Origin: Ascaris suum
Lineage: Eukaryota > Nematoda > Chromadorea > Rhabditida > Ascarididae
NCBI GenBank assembly: GCA_013433145.1
Contig: CM024175.1
Coordinates: forward strand, 4,758,516-4,822,515
Direction of reading: 5' to 3'
Length of the DNA stretch: 64,000 nucleotides
Under the pieces are notes generated by a model. The model saw only the letters and a list, made by a program, of their open reading frames with translations. It did not search any database and was not told the DNA's origin. The translations under genes and the position numbers were made by a program. Within the stretch, counting starts at the first letter, position 1; every line of letters begins with the position of its first letter. Shown in pieces: positions 46,201 to 52,778 of this stretch.

Positions 46201-49018
46201 CACTTGATTTTAGCTTTTATTGCGATTTATGGAAGAAAAGGTTTTCAATTCTATCGGCGCATTTGTGGGCGCAATGAAATTTGCAAAAAACAATTACTAA
46301 TTGTTATCGTTCAATCGCAACTTATTCTCTTCCAAAAACAACACCTTCTATTGGCAATAAACGTGTTTGCTCTCAGCACCGACAGTTTTATTCGCAACAA
46401 AAGGCGCATTTGCGAACAAAGGATATGCAAAAAGTTTATCGGTAAGTCCAAAATGGGGTTATTGACCGAATGCCAGGATTGGATATTGCGTTGGGATATT
46501 GTACAGAATCAAGATATTGCGTTGAAAAAAACGAAGGAACTTTGCTAGTGCATTGAAGCAGTACTATTTTTATAGATTTTGAGAGATCAAAACTCTAGTA
46601 GACGAAGAAAAGCTTAAAAGTTTATTTCAACTAAGGTATTTTCAGTAAACAAATACTCGTCTGAGATCTCCTTAAATACGTCGAATGTATAACAACGATA
46701 GTTGTGCTAATTTCAGAGCAGACAAAACTTTGCTTCTAACTGAATATTTTGCAGATTGGTGTTCATTTCAGCATTAATTGTACAGTGAACGAAGTGTTAT
46801 TTATAAACACTGCGGGGAACGAACTCTTTTTCCAGACAGAGTGACATACGAAATCGCTTAAAACCTAACAATAACTCATAAATGCTGAGTTGTCCCAACT
46901 GATTCGGAGAAATAAGCTTAGAAATTTGATCAAAACTATTCACAAAGATTATAACAACAGCGATTACGTCAGCCATGTTGGCCATATTTCAGCGAACGTA
47001 TTATTAAGTTTGGACAAAAGCATATGGCGCCTTAATTTTTGAATGAGGAAGAAAAAACGGAATATTTGAAAGGTGGTGCCGCTAAGTGATAGATAGAATA
47101 ATCAGGCATATTTATCTGTTTAGACACATATGGCCTAAAGATGATATGTTCTGCGCAATATTATCCTAAAGCATCTGTCAATAACTGCTTCACGAGCATA
47201 ACAAAGCACGGACGCACATCAGATTGGTCTAATGGAACAACCTTTGAAGCATGACAGATTTCTGCGGCCGCGGAATAATCGCGCCAAAACTTGGCAGAAC
47301 GGAGCTGATCCTTCAAGCCCAGCATCATACCGTCAGCGCATGCTCCAGAGAACAGGGTTGGTTGGCCGAGGCTTGACCAGTGCTGTCAAATTTGACAGGA
47401 CGGGAATAATATGTGGCAATCAATTAAGAAGGCATAAGCCTTGGACTTGAACTCTGTATCACCACGACTACTGCAGGTGAGAACTAATCTTTCTTGGGGA
47501 TTTCGAATTGGCGGATCGTCGAAAAGCACATTTTAGGCAATTAGACCATTCTTTGAGGAACCGTAGAGGGGAATGATCTCATAGGGATAATTCCATCAAA
47601 CGCCTATATCGTGTAGCATATCGGAAAAGCGCCAACGCATGCTTTGCTGCCACAAAAGCTCAGAAACAAGTCTGAGTGCTCATAGTTTTTAAGAACTTAG
47701 GAAGCGGCGTGACTTTCATGTGAATTTTGTTTAGAGCTGGGCTAGAAGCTCGTTCACCGAAAGGAAAATGAAGTATGCAAAGAATTCAGGTCGCGGAAAT
47801 GGCGCTAACATCGAAAAAAAGGAGCATGTGTGGCACTCTGCTACTTTTGGCCCATTTTATAATACTTGCGAAAGCAGATCCGTTTTGCCTTTCCGCTGAC
47901 AGCTTGCTGCAAAGTGCTTTCACATTTAAGGTTTCAGAAAGGGCAACAACAAGCAGCTGGACTGCAGTTTGATGAGTAACTGCCCAGGCTGAAAACGGAA
48001 AAATGAGCGGAACTGCTGAGCAAATGCTTTGGCAGATCTCACAAACATGTGAAATATCGAAAGAAAAATGGAAGTGAAAAATGCGAAGTATTTGAAGGGA
48101 TACGCACACATTACATCTGTATTCCAGTCATACTCTGAGTCCTATTTACGGTATTCCCCACATCCGAAGAAACTATGCTGTTGTTTCGAAATTCCTCTTT
48201 CTACAGCGAACAATGCAGACCATCACTGCGGCACAAGTCGACTGCACTAGTTGCTTTCAGGTGTGTTCAGTTATTGCTTCATGCTTCTAGGTTTCTTGTC
48301 TGCCTATTCTGCCCAGGTTTGCTGCCAGTTGTATTAAGAAGAAGACAGTGATTACCCGCGCACCTTTTTATAGGAACTGCTTTAAACGCAGGCGGCCGTT
48401 CACTACGTCGGCTACAGTGGAGGCATATTTATGTTGCTGACAACATTTAAATTTGCGACAGCGTCTGTTAATTTCGACACTTTCTGTCTAACTTTCTTTT
48501 TATTCCTTCCTTTCTTCTCTTCACAGACTTAGACAAATGCATTTGTTGCAAGTTGCAAATTCAATGCGTAATCGTTGAAGATACCATTTAGACGACGAAA
48601 CGTACGTGTCTTGTATACTGCGTATAAGTTTTCAGAGTGCGAAAAAACTGTATTGCAAAAATACTGAATACGCACTTCGTATAGGTGTTCAAGACATATA
48701 TGCTGATGTGCTTACAACTTGTATGCTAATCAAGAAACTTATTGATGAGCAGAAAATTTATTACTCAAAGGATCGATCTCCTATGAGGAGACCTGACTGG
48801 AGATTGTCGAGTTTGAATTGAATATTTTAGAAAATTTCAGTCGCACTTCATGTAGAAGAAACCTTACAGTTAGTGCTGACGGAGGAGGTTGGACTGGCCG
48901 GAGCGGCTGTCGCTTTGCACTCCAACTCATCGTGTTTCGATTTAAGGCGAAAACATTTTTTGCAGCGGTCTCTGAGATAGGCCTGCGGCTCAAAGCCTGA
49001 ACACGACGCCTCCGACAT
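4026..49018 (-). CDS. MTCL: MTCL/SOGA-family microtubule-associated coiled-coil protein, 40-exon gene
   Basis: The spliced CDS runs from ATG at 49018 to TAA at 4028-4026 and encodes 1782 residues. Every one of the 39 GT-AG junctions is phase-consistent, which strongly supports the model. Family evidence: exon 7 has [19 protein letters not shown] and exon 8 has [19 protein letters not shown], the conserved helical block of MTCL1/MTCL2 (SOGA, formerly DUF3166). Exon 30 has a [12 protein letters not shown] block and exons 35-37 carry the conserved C-terminal module around [11 protein letters not shown]. Predicted layout: Cys motif (about 19-35), acidic/Ser-rich linker (80-142), coiled coil with breaks (145-1350), Ser/Thr-rich disordered tail (1352-1735), basic C-terminus (1753-1764). 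Vertebrate family members (about 1660-1900 aa) crosslink and stabilise non-centrosomal or Golgi-associated microtubules; the same role here is inferred. Weak points are the exon 26 donor and possible unseen alternative exons. Confidence 0.9.
4746..4933 (-). CDS. MTCL: MTCL/SOGA gene, exon 39
   Basis: Residues about 1677-1739. [17 protein letters not shown] is basic and Ser-rich, then low-complexity Ser/Ala/Thr. Acceptor AAATTAAG, donor AAG/GTAATA, phase 0. Confidence 0.9.
5535..5682 (-). CDS. MTCL: MTCL/SOGA gene, exon 38
   Basis: Residues 1628-1676. Short helix [17 protein letters not shown] then a Gly/Arg segment. Acceptor TTCCTCAG; donor ATGG/GTATGT, phase 1, completed to Gly by exon 39. 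Confidence 0.9.
6113..6321 (-). CDS. MTCL: MTCL/SOGA gene, exon 37 (C-terminal module)
   Basis: Residues about 1558-1627. [19 protein letters not shown] is a basic helix at the position of the family's CVRQAMR segment; [14 protein letters not shown] is basic. Acceptor CTATACAG, donor AGC/GTAAGT, phase 0. Confidence 0.92.
7924..8112 (-). CDS. MTCL: MTCL/SOGA gene, exon 36 (C-terminal module)
   Basis: Residues about 1495-1557. [20 protein letters not shown] corresponds to the HDKEGK segment of vertebrate SOGA/MTCL. Arg-x-x-Ser sites suggest phosphorylation. An acidic patch (TDDDDG) follows. Acceptor TTTCACAG; donor ACAG/GTGATT, phase 1. Confidence 0.92.
8836..8990 (-). CDS. MTCL: MTCL/SOGA gene, exon 35
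   Basis: Residues about 1443-1494. Thr/Ser-rich, then [11 protein letters not shown] and PDPPPNFML, the start of the conserved C-terminal module. Acceptor ATATTGCAG; donor CTAA/GTAAAC, phase 1. Confidence 0.9.
10894..11064 (-). CDS. MTCL: MTCL/SOGA gene, exon 34
   Basis: Residues about 1386-1442. Ser/Gly/Asn-rich, disordered ([13 protein letters not shown]), then [14 protein letters not shown]. Acceptor TTTTAAAG is weak; donor GCAA/GTTTGT, phase 2, joins to Lys-Trp-Gly of exon 35. Confidence 0.85.
11890..11993 (-). CDS. MTCL: MTCL/SOGA gene, exon 33
   Basis: Residues about 1352-1385. Helical segment [20 protein letters not shown]. The acceptor GGTAATAG has a poor pyrimidine tract, so the 5' edge could shift by 2 nt. 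Donor ACACA/GTAAGT, phase 2. Confidence 0.82.
12660..12839 (-). CDS. MTCL: MTCL/SOGA gene, exon 32 (end of coiled coil)
   Basis: Residues 1292-1351. [20 protein letters not shown] is the last strong coil. The exon ends [11 protein letters not shown]. Acceptor TTCTTAG, donor CAG/GTTTCA, phase 0. Confidence 0.92.
15220..15384 (-). CDS. MTCL: MTCL/SOGA gene, exon 31
   Basis: Residues 1237-1291. [20 protein letters not shown] then [14 protein letters not shown], coiled coil. Acceptor CTTTTCAG, donor GAG/GTAAAC, phase 0. Confidence 0.92.
16801..16894. repeat. (TA)47 microsatellite in intron 30
   Basis: A pure dinucleotide array of 94 nt. Open frames across it encode only alternating Ile-Tyr and are artefacts. 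The assembled length may be inexact. Confidence 0.97.
17889..18098 (-). CDS. MTCL: MTCL/SOGA gene, exon 30 (longest exon)
   Basis: Residues 1167-1236. Starts [19 protein letters not shown]; the [13 protein letters not shown] segment resembles the KATWETER-type block of vertebrate SOGA. A Ser/Ala break ([14 protein letters not shown]) follows. Visibly richer in G+C than neighbouring exons. Donor TCG/GTTTGC, phase 0. Confidence 0.88.
18378..18515 (-). CDS. MTCL: MTCL/SOGA gene, exon 29
   Basis: Residues 1121-1166. [18 protein letters not shown] coiled coil. Acceptor AAATTCAG, donor ATG/GTTTGC, phase 0. Confidence 0.9.
19941..20030 (-). CDS. MTCL: MTCL/SOGA gene, exon 28
   Basis: Residues 1091-1120 ([17 protein letters not shown] onward). 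Acceptor CTTGTAG, donor CAG/GTGGGC, symmetric phase 0. Confidence 0.88.
20560..20694 (-). CDS. MTCL: MTCL/SOGA gene, exon 27
   Basis: Residues 1046-1090. [20 protein letters not shown] coiled coil. Acceptor TTTTGCAG, donor AAG/GTTTTC, phase 0. Confidence 0.92.
21201..21313 (-). CDS. MTCL: MTCL/SOGA gene, exon 26 (3' boundary uncertain)
   Basis: Residues about 1008-1045. A Pro-containing linker ([13 protein letters not shown]) then [12 protein letters not shown]. The acceptor CCTTCAG fits exon 25. The only in-phase donor keeping the coil is ACA/GTTGCG, which is weak. A donor at CGAC/GTTTGCC (boundary 21185) would need another, unseen exon. Confidence 0.72.
21620..21745 (-). CDS. MTCL: MTCL/SOGA gene, exon 25
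   Basis: Residues about 966-1007. [19 protein letters not shown] coiled coil, then a Gly-rich break (AGGDSGGRD). Acceptor GGTTTCAG; donor GATG/GTGAGT, phase 1. Opposite-strand open frames here are shadows. Confidence 0.92.
22560..22725 (-). CDS. MTCL: MTCL/SOGA gene, exon 24
   Basis: Residues 911-965. Coiled coil ([20 protein letters not shown]). Acceptor AATTTCAG; donor TTAG/GTAAGC, phase 1, completed to Glu by exon 25. Confidence 0.93.
23100..23273 (-). CDS. MTCL: MTCL/SOGA gene, exon 23
   Basis: Residues 853-910. Long uninterrupted coiled coil ([14 protein letters not shown] at its end). Acceptor CTGTTTCAG, donor CAG/GTTAGT, phase 0. Confidence 0.93.
23820..23900 (-). CDS. MTCL: MTCL/SOGA gene, exon 22
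   Basis: Residues 826-852 ([19 protein letters not shown] onward). Acceptor TTATTTCAG, donor GAG/GTTAGC, symmetric phase 0. Confidence 0.88.
25848..25991 (-). CDS. MTCL: MTCL/SOGA gene, exon 21 (Cys-x2-Cys)
   Basis: Residues 778-825. A Pro/Lys linker precedes [19 protein letters not shown], a second CxxC in the protein, followed by a Lys tail. Acceptor TCTTACAG, donor AAG/GTGAAA, phase 0. Confidence 0.9.
26745..26855 (-). CDS. MTCL: MTCL/SOGA gene, exon 20
   Basis: Residues 741-777. [20 protein letters not shown] resembles the short helix (ILVRLSVLQQEL-like) found mid-protein in vertebrate SOGA. Acceptor GAATGCAG, donor AAG/GTAATC, phase 0. Confidence 0.9.
27378..27467 (-). CDS. MTCL: MTCL/SOGA gene, exon 19
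   Basis: Residues 711-740 ([18 protein letters not shown] onward). Helical, with a Cys pair. Acceptor TCTTACAG, donor AAG/GTATCT, phase 0. Confidence 0.88.
27792..27896 (-). CDS. MTCL: MTCL/SOGA gene, exon 18
   Basis: Residues 676-710. [18 protein letters not shown] heptads end in a Gly/Thr-rich break (GGTATTDE). Donor GAG/GTATCC, phase 0. Confidence 0.9.
29031..29129 (-). CDS. MTCL: MTCL/SOGA gene, exon 17
   Basis: Residues 643-675 ([18 protein letters not shown] onward). Acceptor CTTTTAG, donor TTG/GTAAGC, symmetric phase 0. Confidence 0.9.
30129..30247 (-). CDS. MTCL: MTCL/SOGA gene, exon 16
   Basis: Residues about 603-642. Coiled coil [19 protein letters not shown]. Acceptor GGTTGCAG, donor AGG/GTTCGT (phase 0). 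Confidence 0.9.
30632..30779 (-). CDS. MTCL: MTCL/SOGA gene, exon 15
   Basis: Residues 554-602. Coiled coil [19 protein letters not shown]. Acceptor CTATTTCAG; donor ACCG/GTAGTC, phase 1, completed by CG of exon 16 to give Ala. Confidence 0.9.
31254..31280. repeat. 27-nt G homopolymer
   Basis: Uninterrupted G27 on the plus strand (C27 in the MTCL transcript), 37 nt beyond the donor of the exon-like segment at 31318-31414. Strong G-quadruplex potential. Confidence 0.97.
31318..31414 (-). other. Exon-like 97-nt segment in intron 14 (alternative or poison exon candidate)
   Basis: It is bounded by a very good acceptor (TTTCCTCTTTCCACGCAG) and donor (AAG/GTGCAG). One frame is open throughout, with [17 protein letters not shown] at its start and ending HPKPK, but that frame does not fit the phase-0 junction between exons 14 and 15. 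Inclusion would give a stop after seven codons. It could be a poison exon or part of an overlapping unknown gene. Confidence 0.4.
31768..31837 (-). CDS. MTCL: MTCL/SOGA gene, exon 14
   Basis: Residues about 530-553 ([18 protein letters not shown]). A 70-nt exon that ends the helix with a Gly-rich turn. Acceptor CTTGCAG, donor AAG/GTTTGT (phase 0). Confidence 0.87.
32809..32913 (-). CDS. MTCL: MTCL/SOGA gene, exon 13
   Basis: Residues about 495-529. Coiled coil [18 protein letters not shown], a FVEEEVERL-like heptad block. Reading on past the donor AA/GTGAAT meets a stop, and phase 2 joins cleanly to exon 14. Confidence 0.9.
33692..33777 (-). CDS. MTCL: MTCL/SOGA gene, exon 12
   Basis: Residues about 467-494. 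[16 protein letters not shown] is coiled coil; RPPMVRSVS breaks it. Donor CAG/GTCAGT, phase 2 (Ser split with exon 13). Confidence 0.9.
34965..35111 (-). CDS. MTCL: MTCL/SOGA gene, exon 11
   Basis: Residues 418-466. A short non-helical start ([18 protein letters not shown]) breaks the coil, then [19 protein letters not shown] resumes it. Acceptor CGTTTTAG, donor CAG/GTTCGT (phase 0). Confidence 0.92.
35260..35301 (-). CDS. MTCL: MTCL/SOGA gene, exon 10 (42-nt small exon)
   Basis: Residues 404-417 ([14 protein letters not shown]). Only 14 codons, symmetric phase 0, with strong sites (ATTTTTAG and CAG/GTGAGC). Symmetric size makes it skippable without a frameshift. Confidence 0.85.
35462..35551 (-). 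CDS. MTCL: MTCL/SOGA gene, exon 9
   Basis: Residues 374-403 ([14 protein letters not shown] onward), coiled coil. Acceptor TATTTTAG; donor GCG/GTTAGT, one of the GTT donors. Phase 0 at both ends. Confidence 0.88.
36374..36547 (-). CDS. MTCL: MTCL/SOGA gene, exon 8 (family signature block)
   Basis: Residues 316-373. A Gly/Pro/Ser insert ([12 protein letters not shown]) is followed by [20 protein letters not shown], which matches the family's KVAKDVSVRLHHEL-type helix. Donor GAA/GTAAGA, phase 0. Confidence 0.95.
36769..36930 (-). CDS. MTCL: MTCL/SOGA gene, exon 7 (family signature block)
   Basis: Residues 262-315. Contains [19 protein letters not shown], the best family-diagnostic segment in the gene (vertebrate proteins have a KNCRILQYRLRK core). 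The acceptor is ACATTTCAG, the donor AGG/GTGAGC (phase 0). Confidence 0.95.
37504..37635 (-). CDS. MTCL: MTCL/SOGA gene, exon 6
   Basis: Residues about 218-261, ending in [20 protein letters not shown]. This resembles the SENDYLKDEIEEL-type segment just before the conserved block of vertebrate MTCL/SOGA proteins. Donor CAG/GTAACT, phase 0. Confidence 0.92.
38471..38603 (-). CDS. MTCL: MTCL/SOGA gene, exon 5
   Basis: Residues about 173-217, an acidic coiled coil ([16 protein letters not shown]). The acceptor is TATTTTAG, the donor CAG/GTGTGT (phase 0). Confidence 0.9.
38924..39015 (-). CDS. MTCL: MTCL/SOGA gene, exon 4 (coiled coil begins)
   Basis: Residues about 143-172. It starts [17 protein letters not shown] and shows clear heptads. 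The acceptor is TTTACAG, the donor GAG/GTAAGA (phase 2, Arg split with exon 5). A 156-residue open frame on the opposite strand is its shadow. Confidence 0.88.
40825..41006 (-). CDS. MTCL: MTCL/SOGA gene, exon 3
   Basis: Residues about 82-142, Ser/Thr/Asp-rich with no internal ATG near its start. The acceptor is ATTTTAAG, the donor TCG/GTATTT (phase 0). It begins NNDDDTT and ends PTEADS, a low-complexity linker before the coiled coil. Confidence 0.82.
41423..41515 (-). CDS. MTCL: MTCL/SOGA gene, exon 2
   Basis: Residues about 51-81. The acceptor is AACTGCAG and the donor GAAG/GTAATA (phase 1). It is basic at first ([14 protein letters not shown]), then polar and acidic. The two-nucleotide start fits exon 1 exactly. 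Confidence 0.83.
41809..46985 (-). CDS. Possible nested gene in intron 1 (unrecognised, helical segments)
   Basis: Several minus-strand open segments in intron 1 read like folded helical protein. 46850-46985 starts [14 protein letters not shown] and ends at a GTATGT donor. Others are 45850-46036, 45571-45801, 43821-44045 and about 42310-42606. The last, 41809-42038, has acceptor TTTTTTTAG, begins [13 protein letters not shown] and ends with its own stop. I could not join them in one consistent phase. The alternation of Leu-rich helices recalls helical-repeat RNA-binding proteins, but this is only an impression; no family is recognised. Confidence 0.25.
43473..43484. repeat. G12 homopolymer in intron 1
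   Basis: Twelve consecutive G on the plus strand inside the first intron. Confidence 0.95.
48868..49018 (-). CDS. MTCL: MTCL/SOGA gene, exon 1 (start codon, Cys motif)
   Basis: Residues 1-50. The start ATG lies 2 nt inside the TTTTCAG acceptor. It encodes a C-x2-C-F motif ([14 protein letters not shown]) followed by an Ala/Pro/Ser-rich stretch. The donor is ACT/GTAAGG, phase 1; the split codon is completed by CG from exon 2 to give Ser, which ties this exon to the gene across a 7.35-kb intron. Confidence 0.85.
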
Positions 49019-49024
49019 CACTGA
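49019..49024 (-). promoter_or_regulatory. Splice acceptor 2 nt upstream of the start codon, probable spliced-leader site
   Basis: On the minus strand the sequence reads TTGTTTTCAG then TG then ATG. A strong acceptor this close to the initiator, with no recognisable exon immediately upstream, is the usual form of a nematode SL1 trans-splice site. The alternative is cis-splicing from a distant 5' UTR exon in the 49-64 kb region. Confidence 0.55.
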
Positions 49025-50127
49025 AAACAATTTGCATTGTAGTGTAAATGGAATCGTTCATCTGATAATATACAAGGTGGAAGCGAAAATCTCCATAAAA
49101 GGAGCAACTTTTTCATAAGGAATGAGCAATGCAAACCCGGCGAAATCATTTGTCCACAACGAGAATTTCAACCCTAAAACTGTGAATAGCGGCACACTAA
49201 AGTTAATGCACTTCGGCAATTCGATTTCAAGAGCGCATAACGATGGTGCAAGCCCCTCTATATGTACATGTGTGAGTGCCTATTGGCGTGCTTGATTGCT
49301 TCAACGTGCGGTCCACAATAGCTATAAATTTAATGGTGTACCCCATAAACGTTGATTTCATTTGTGCTAGCTGCATTTCAACATTGGCAGTGCAGTAGTT
49401 GCAAGCCAGCAACACGACATAATTGTCGACCGTATAGATTCGTTCCCCTGTTCCTTTCCTGTCCCTCTCCCCCTCCCCGTTCTTCTGTTCCTTCCTCTGC
49501 ACTTCGCATAACTAACTCATAGTTCCTGCTCACAAGTGTTAGGAAAGCGCAACTCCTGCTGCGTTCTTTGCAAGAGAATTCATAGGCTCAGTGAAGCAGA
49601 CAGTGCGCCGGAGCTGGCGAAAACAGCAAGGTTAGAGGACAGAGTTAGTCACGAACGAATATCATATAGCAAATGCACTCTACATATTCACAGGCGCCTA
49701 CGTAAAACAAGTGCAGTAATTGCGACTAGTCGCCTAGGTGTGACTACTGCCAATCACCATTGGAGCCACGTAGCTGCTAAAAAAATCCAAATTTCATTAG
49801 TTTAATGCACACCAATTTACCAAATCCTCCAATACAATCCTCCTGGACTTAGCTGATTTCTCTTCCACTAAAGACTCTTAAGATGCCATCTGTCAGAAAA
49901 ACCTTGCTGCAGCGTTGTCGTTCTAAACTTAGAATCTTGTATCTGATATAATTTGCTGTTATTATGCACGACATATTCAACCCATAATTATATTACAGCA
50001 GCACTTGAAGTTATCGCTTGGAAAAACAGGAAAGTTTACTAGTTCCTCGCAACAAACACCTTACCTGGAAGACAAAGATCCATCCGTGGAAGGTGAGAAG
50101 TGATGCATGTGGGGCGTGGAGAAAAGA

Positions 50128-50144
50128 GGGGGGGGGGGGCGGGG
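50128..50144. repeat. G12-C-G4 tract
   Basis: A run of twelve G, one C, then four G, directly followed (7 nt later) by the 38-nt tandem duplication. Confidence 0.95.
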
Positions 50145-50151
50145 AAGGAGT

Positions 50152-50227
50152 TTCGTCAAGACTTTACGATATACTGACAATCGATTAACTTCGTCAAGAC
50201 TTTACGATATACTGACAATCGATTAAC
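50152..50227. repeat. Perfect 38-nt tandem duplication
   Basis: Two identical 38-nt units (50152-50189 and 50190-50227), each starting TTCGTCAAGACTTTACG and ending ATCGATTAAC. No divergence suggests a recent event. Confidence 0.95.
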
Positions 50228-52065
50228 CAATACTCAATTCTTTGGATGTTAGCATGGTTGTGTTCTGGCAGGGAATACGTTGCAACGCAGATACTGATCA
50301 AAACAACGGAAGACTCGTTCTGTTATCAGTGCACCCACAACCTTCGCAAAAAGTTCAGGTATGATGTTGCTTTCAAGGAAGGGAAAACACGACAATAAAC
50401 TGCATTGCTCTATATAAATGGAAGTATAGCTTTATAGAAGTGAAAGTACAAGCTACGTTATAAGACCTGGATTCTCATTCGCAGACCTGAAAGGCGAATT
50501 CAGAGGTTGCATTTTGAGGGAAAAACCGACCTGATCGAATTTGGATTTCTGCAACAATCAGGTATTCAATGACTGACAACTCCGTTGTAATTCTCTGACA
50601 CGAAATTCTTTTGTCTAATTCGTTTTCTGTAAGCCATTCCTCATGAAACAGCGAAATGAGTCTTATAACCGAGAAAGCTCAAATTTGCTCAGCGATTTTG
50701 CTTGCAAAGATGCCTGAGTGCGGAGTCGAAAACCACTGATGACTACCACTGGGTGTCAAATTCGCAAAGTCCAACAGTCCAAGGGATGCTGCTCACTTCC
50801 TACGGCATTTCTTCACCTAAAATTTTCCTGGCTGATTTTCCAACGGTAAGAGTGAGCCAATATGCCAAAATAGCGAAGCTACTTGCGATAGCTTGCTAGT
50901 GAATAAACTCTTTACAAAATCATTCAATCGTAAAGATCCTTCAAATATGACAGTCGAAAGTGAGCGGAACTTCAGAGGCACACAAACGGTTTTCGGAGAA
51001 CCCTGAAGGTCAAATAAATGCTGTGACCAAATCTCTTTTGTTAACCAATCTTCACTGAAATCCCTCTTTGGGCAAAAATTTCGCTTCCTATTTGACTTCC
51101 GCAGCTTTCGTAGTGGAAGTCTTCATTGCTCCATAAGACGAATATGTACGATCCTTACGTCCACTGCTAAGATGGTGAACAACTTTCAAGAAATTCATCC
51201 TAGCCTGTGCAAATCGCTGGCTGTGCAGCAATTGTTGCCATGAAGAAAAGTAAGCCTGTTTGGTTGACGATACCATTGAAATGCAGACGCCAAGAACATT
51301 CAGCCGGTGAAACAGTAAAGGCCTCTTTCCCCCAATACATTCAACCGTCAACATGAAAGCGGTTTAAAATTAAAGCCGGCGAAGAGGGTGAAGTGCGTCC
51401 TTAGGGCGAGTGAAGTAAAGCAAAACTGAGTCGAAGCGAGAACAGCTCAAGTTCAAGAGAGCTCTGTCGGCAGCGGATGTGTAATAATCGAACAAAATCA
51501 CGACGACGAATGACTGAATGAAGTGTGCTAAGCGCCTGTGTGGATAGCTGACTGTCTGTTTCACTCTCATTGCATTCGTCCACTTCAGTAAATCCAATGT
51601 CAAACTTTGTCTCCATCTGGAATTTTCTTTCAAACGCCGGATTCCTCGCAAATCTGCTAGTTATGTCATTACGCCCACATAAGACAAACATTCTGAATGG
51701 TGATAATGTTACCACAAAGCTCATAAAAATAGATTTATAATGCCGGTACCATCCCTTTTGTTCTGATGCCACACTTAGAATGGAAGAGGATGGGAACCTG
51801 CATTCCCACTTCCAGTCAAGCAAGTGCAATATTCAGTTTACTCGAACACAACGCATTCCGCCTCAGTAAACTTCAGTGGCCCATTGCGATAACCATCAAC
51901 AGGTACATTCTGTTGCTTTCTTTACTGGGGAATTTATTAGGGAGCGAAGGCAGTATAGCAGCCAGCAATATAAATATAGATATAGATATAAATATGAATG
52001 TGAATATAAACGCATCAATATATAAATATACAAATAAAAATAAAAATAAAAATAAGTATATATAC

Positions 52066-52231
<166 letters not shown>

Positions 52232-52778
52232 GTGTATACATTTTTTTAAAGTCAGAGGCAAGAAAAGAGTCTAAACCATTGTACATACCCGCAAGGACCT
52301 GTTCCTCAGCATTTTCATTACACAAGTTCGAACTGCTGTGGCGCCGTTACAGCTCACCTCAGTTACAGAAAAATTTTCTGCGGTTTCCGCTTCTCATTAA
52401 CCCTCTACATTTAATACTTCTAAAAATGTGGTCCCCAGGACAGCACAATCGATAACGTGCATCCAGAAACGAAAAAAAGAACACTTCGCAATGGCATACG
52501 TAGTGTGGCTCAATGTCTCCACAGCGCAATATTTACTTTTTCTTTCCTGCACTACAATTTTTTCACCATCTTATTGGCAAAAATATCCATATATCATGTT
52601 TATCCGCATTGATAAGATGTCTTGCAAGAGGCAAGAGGGTGGAGCTGTTGCTAATGAAATGAGTGATGATATAGTCAGTAGGGAATGGGAATGATGTGGT
52701 AATTTTCCTTGGTTGCATGCGAACCTGCCAATCGAAACTCCGATCATATTTCACCAATCGAAATTTCGTTCCCAAACA

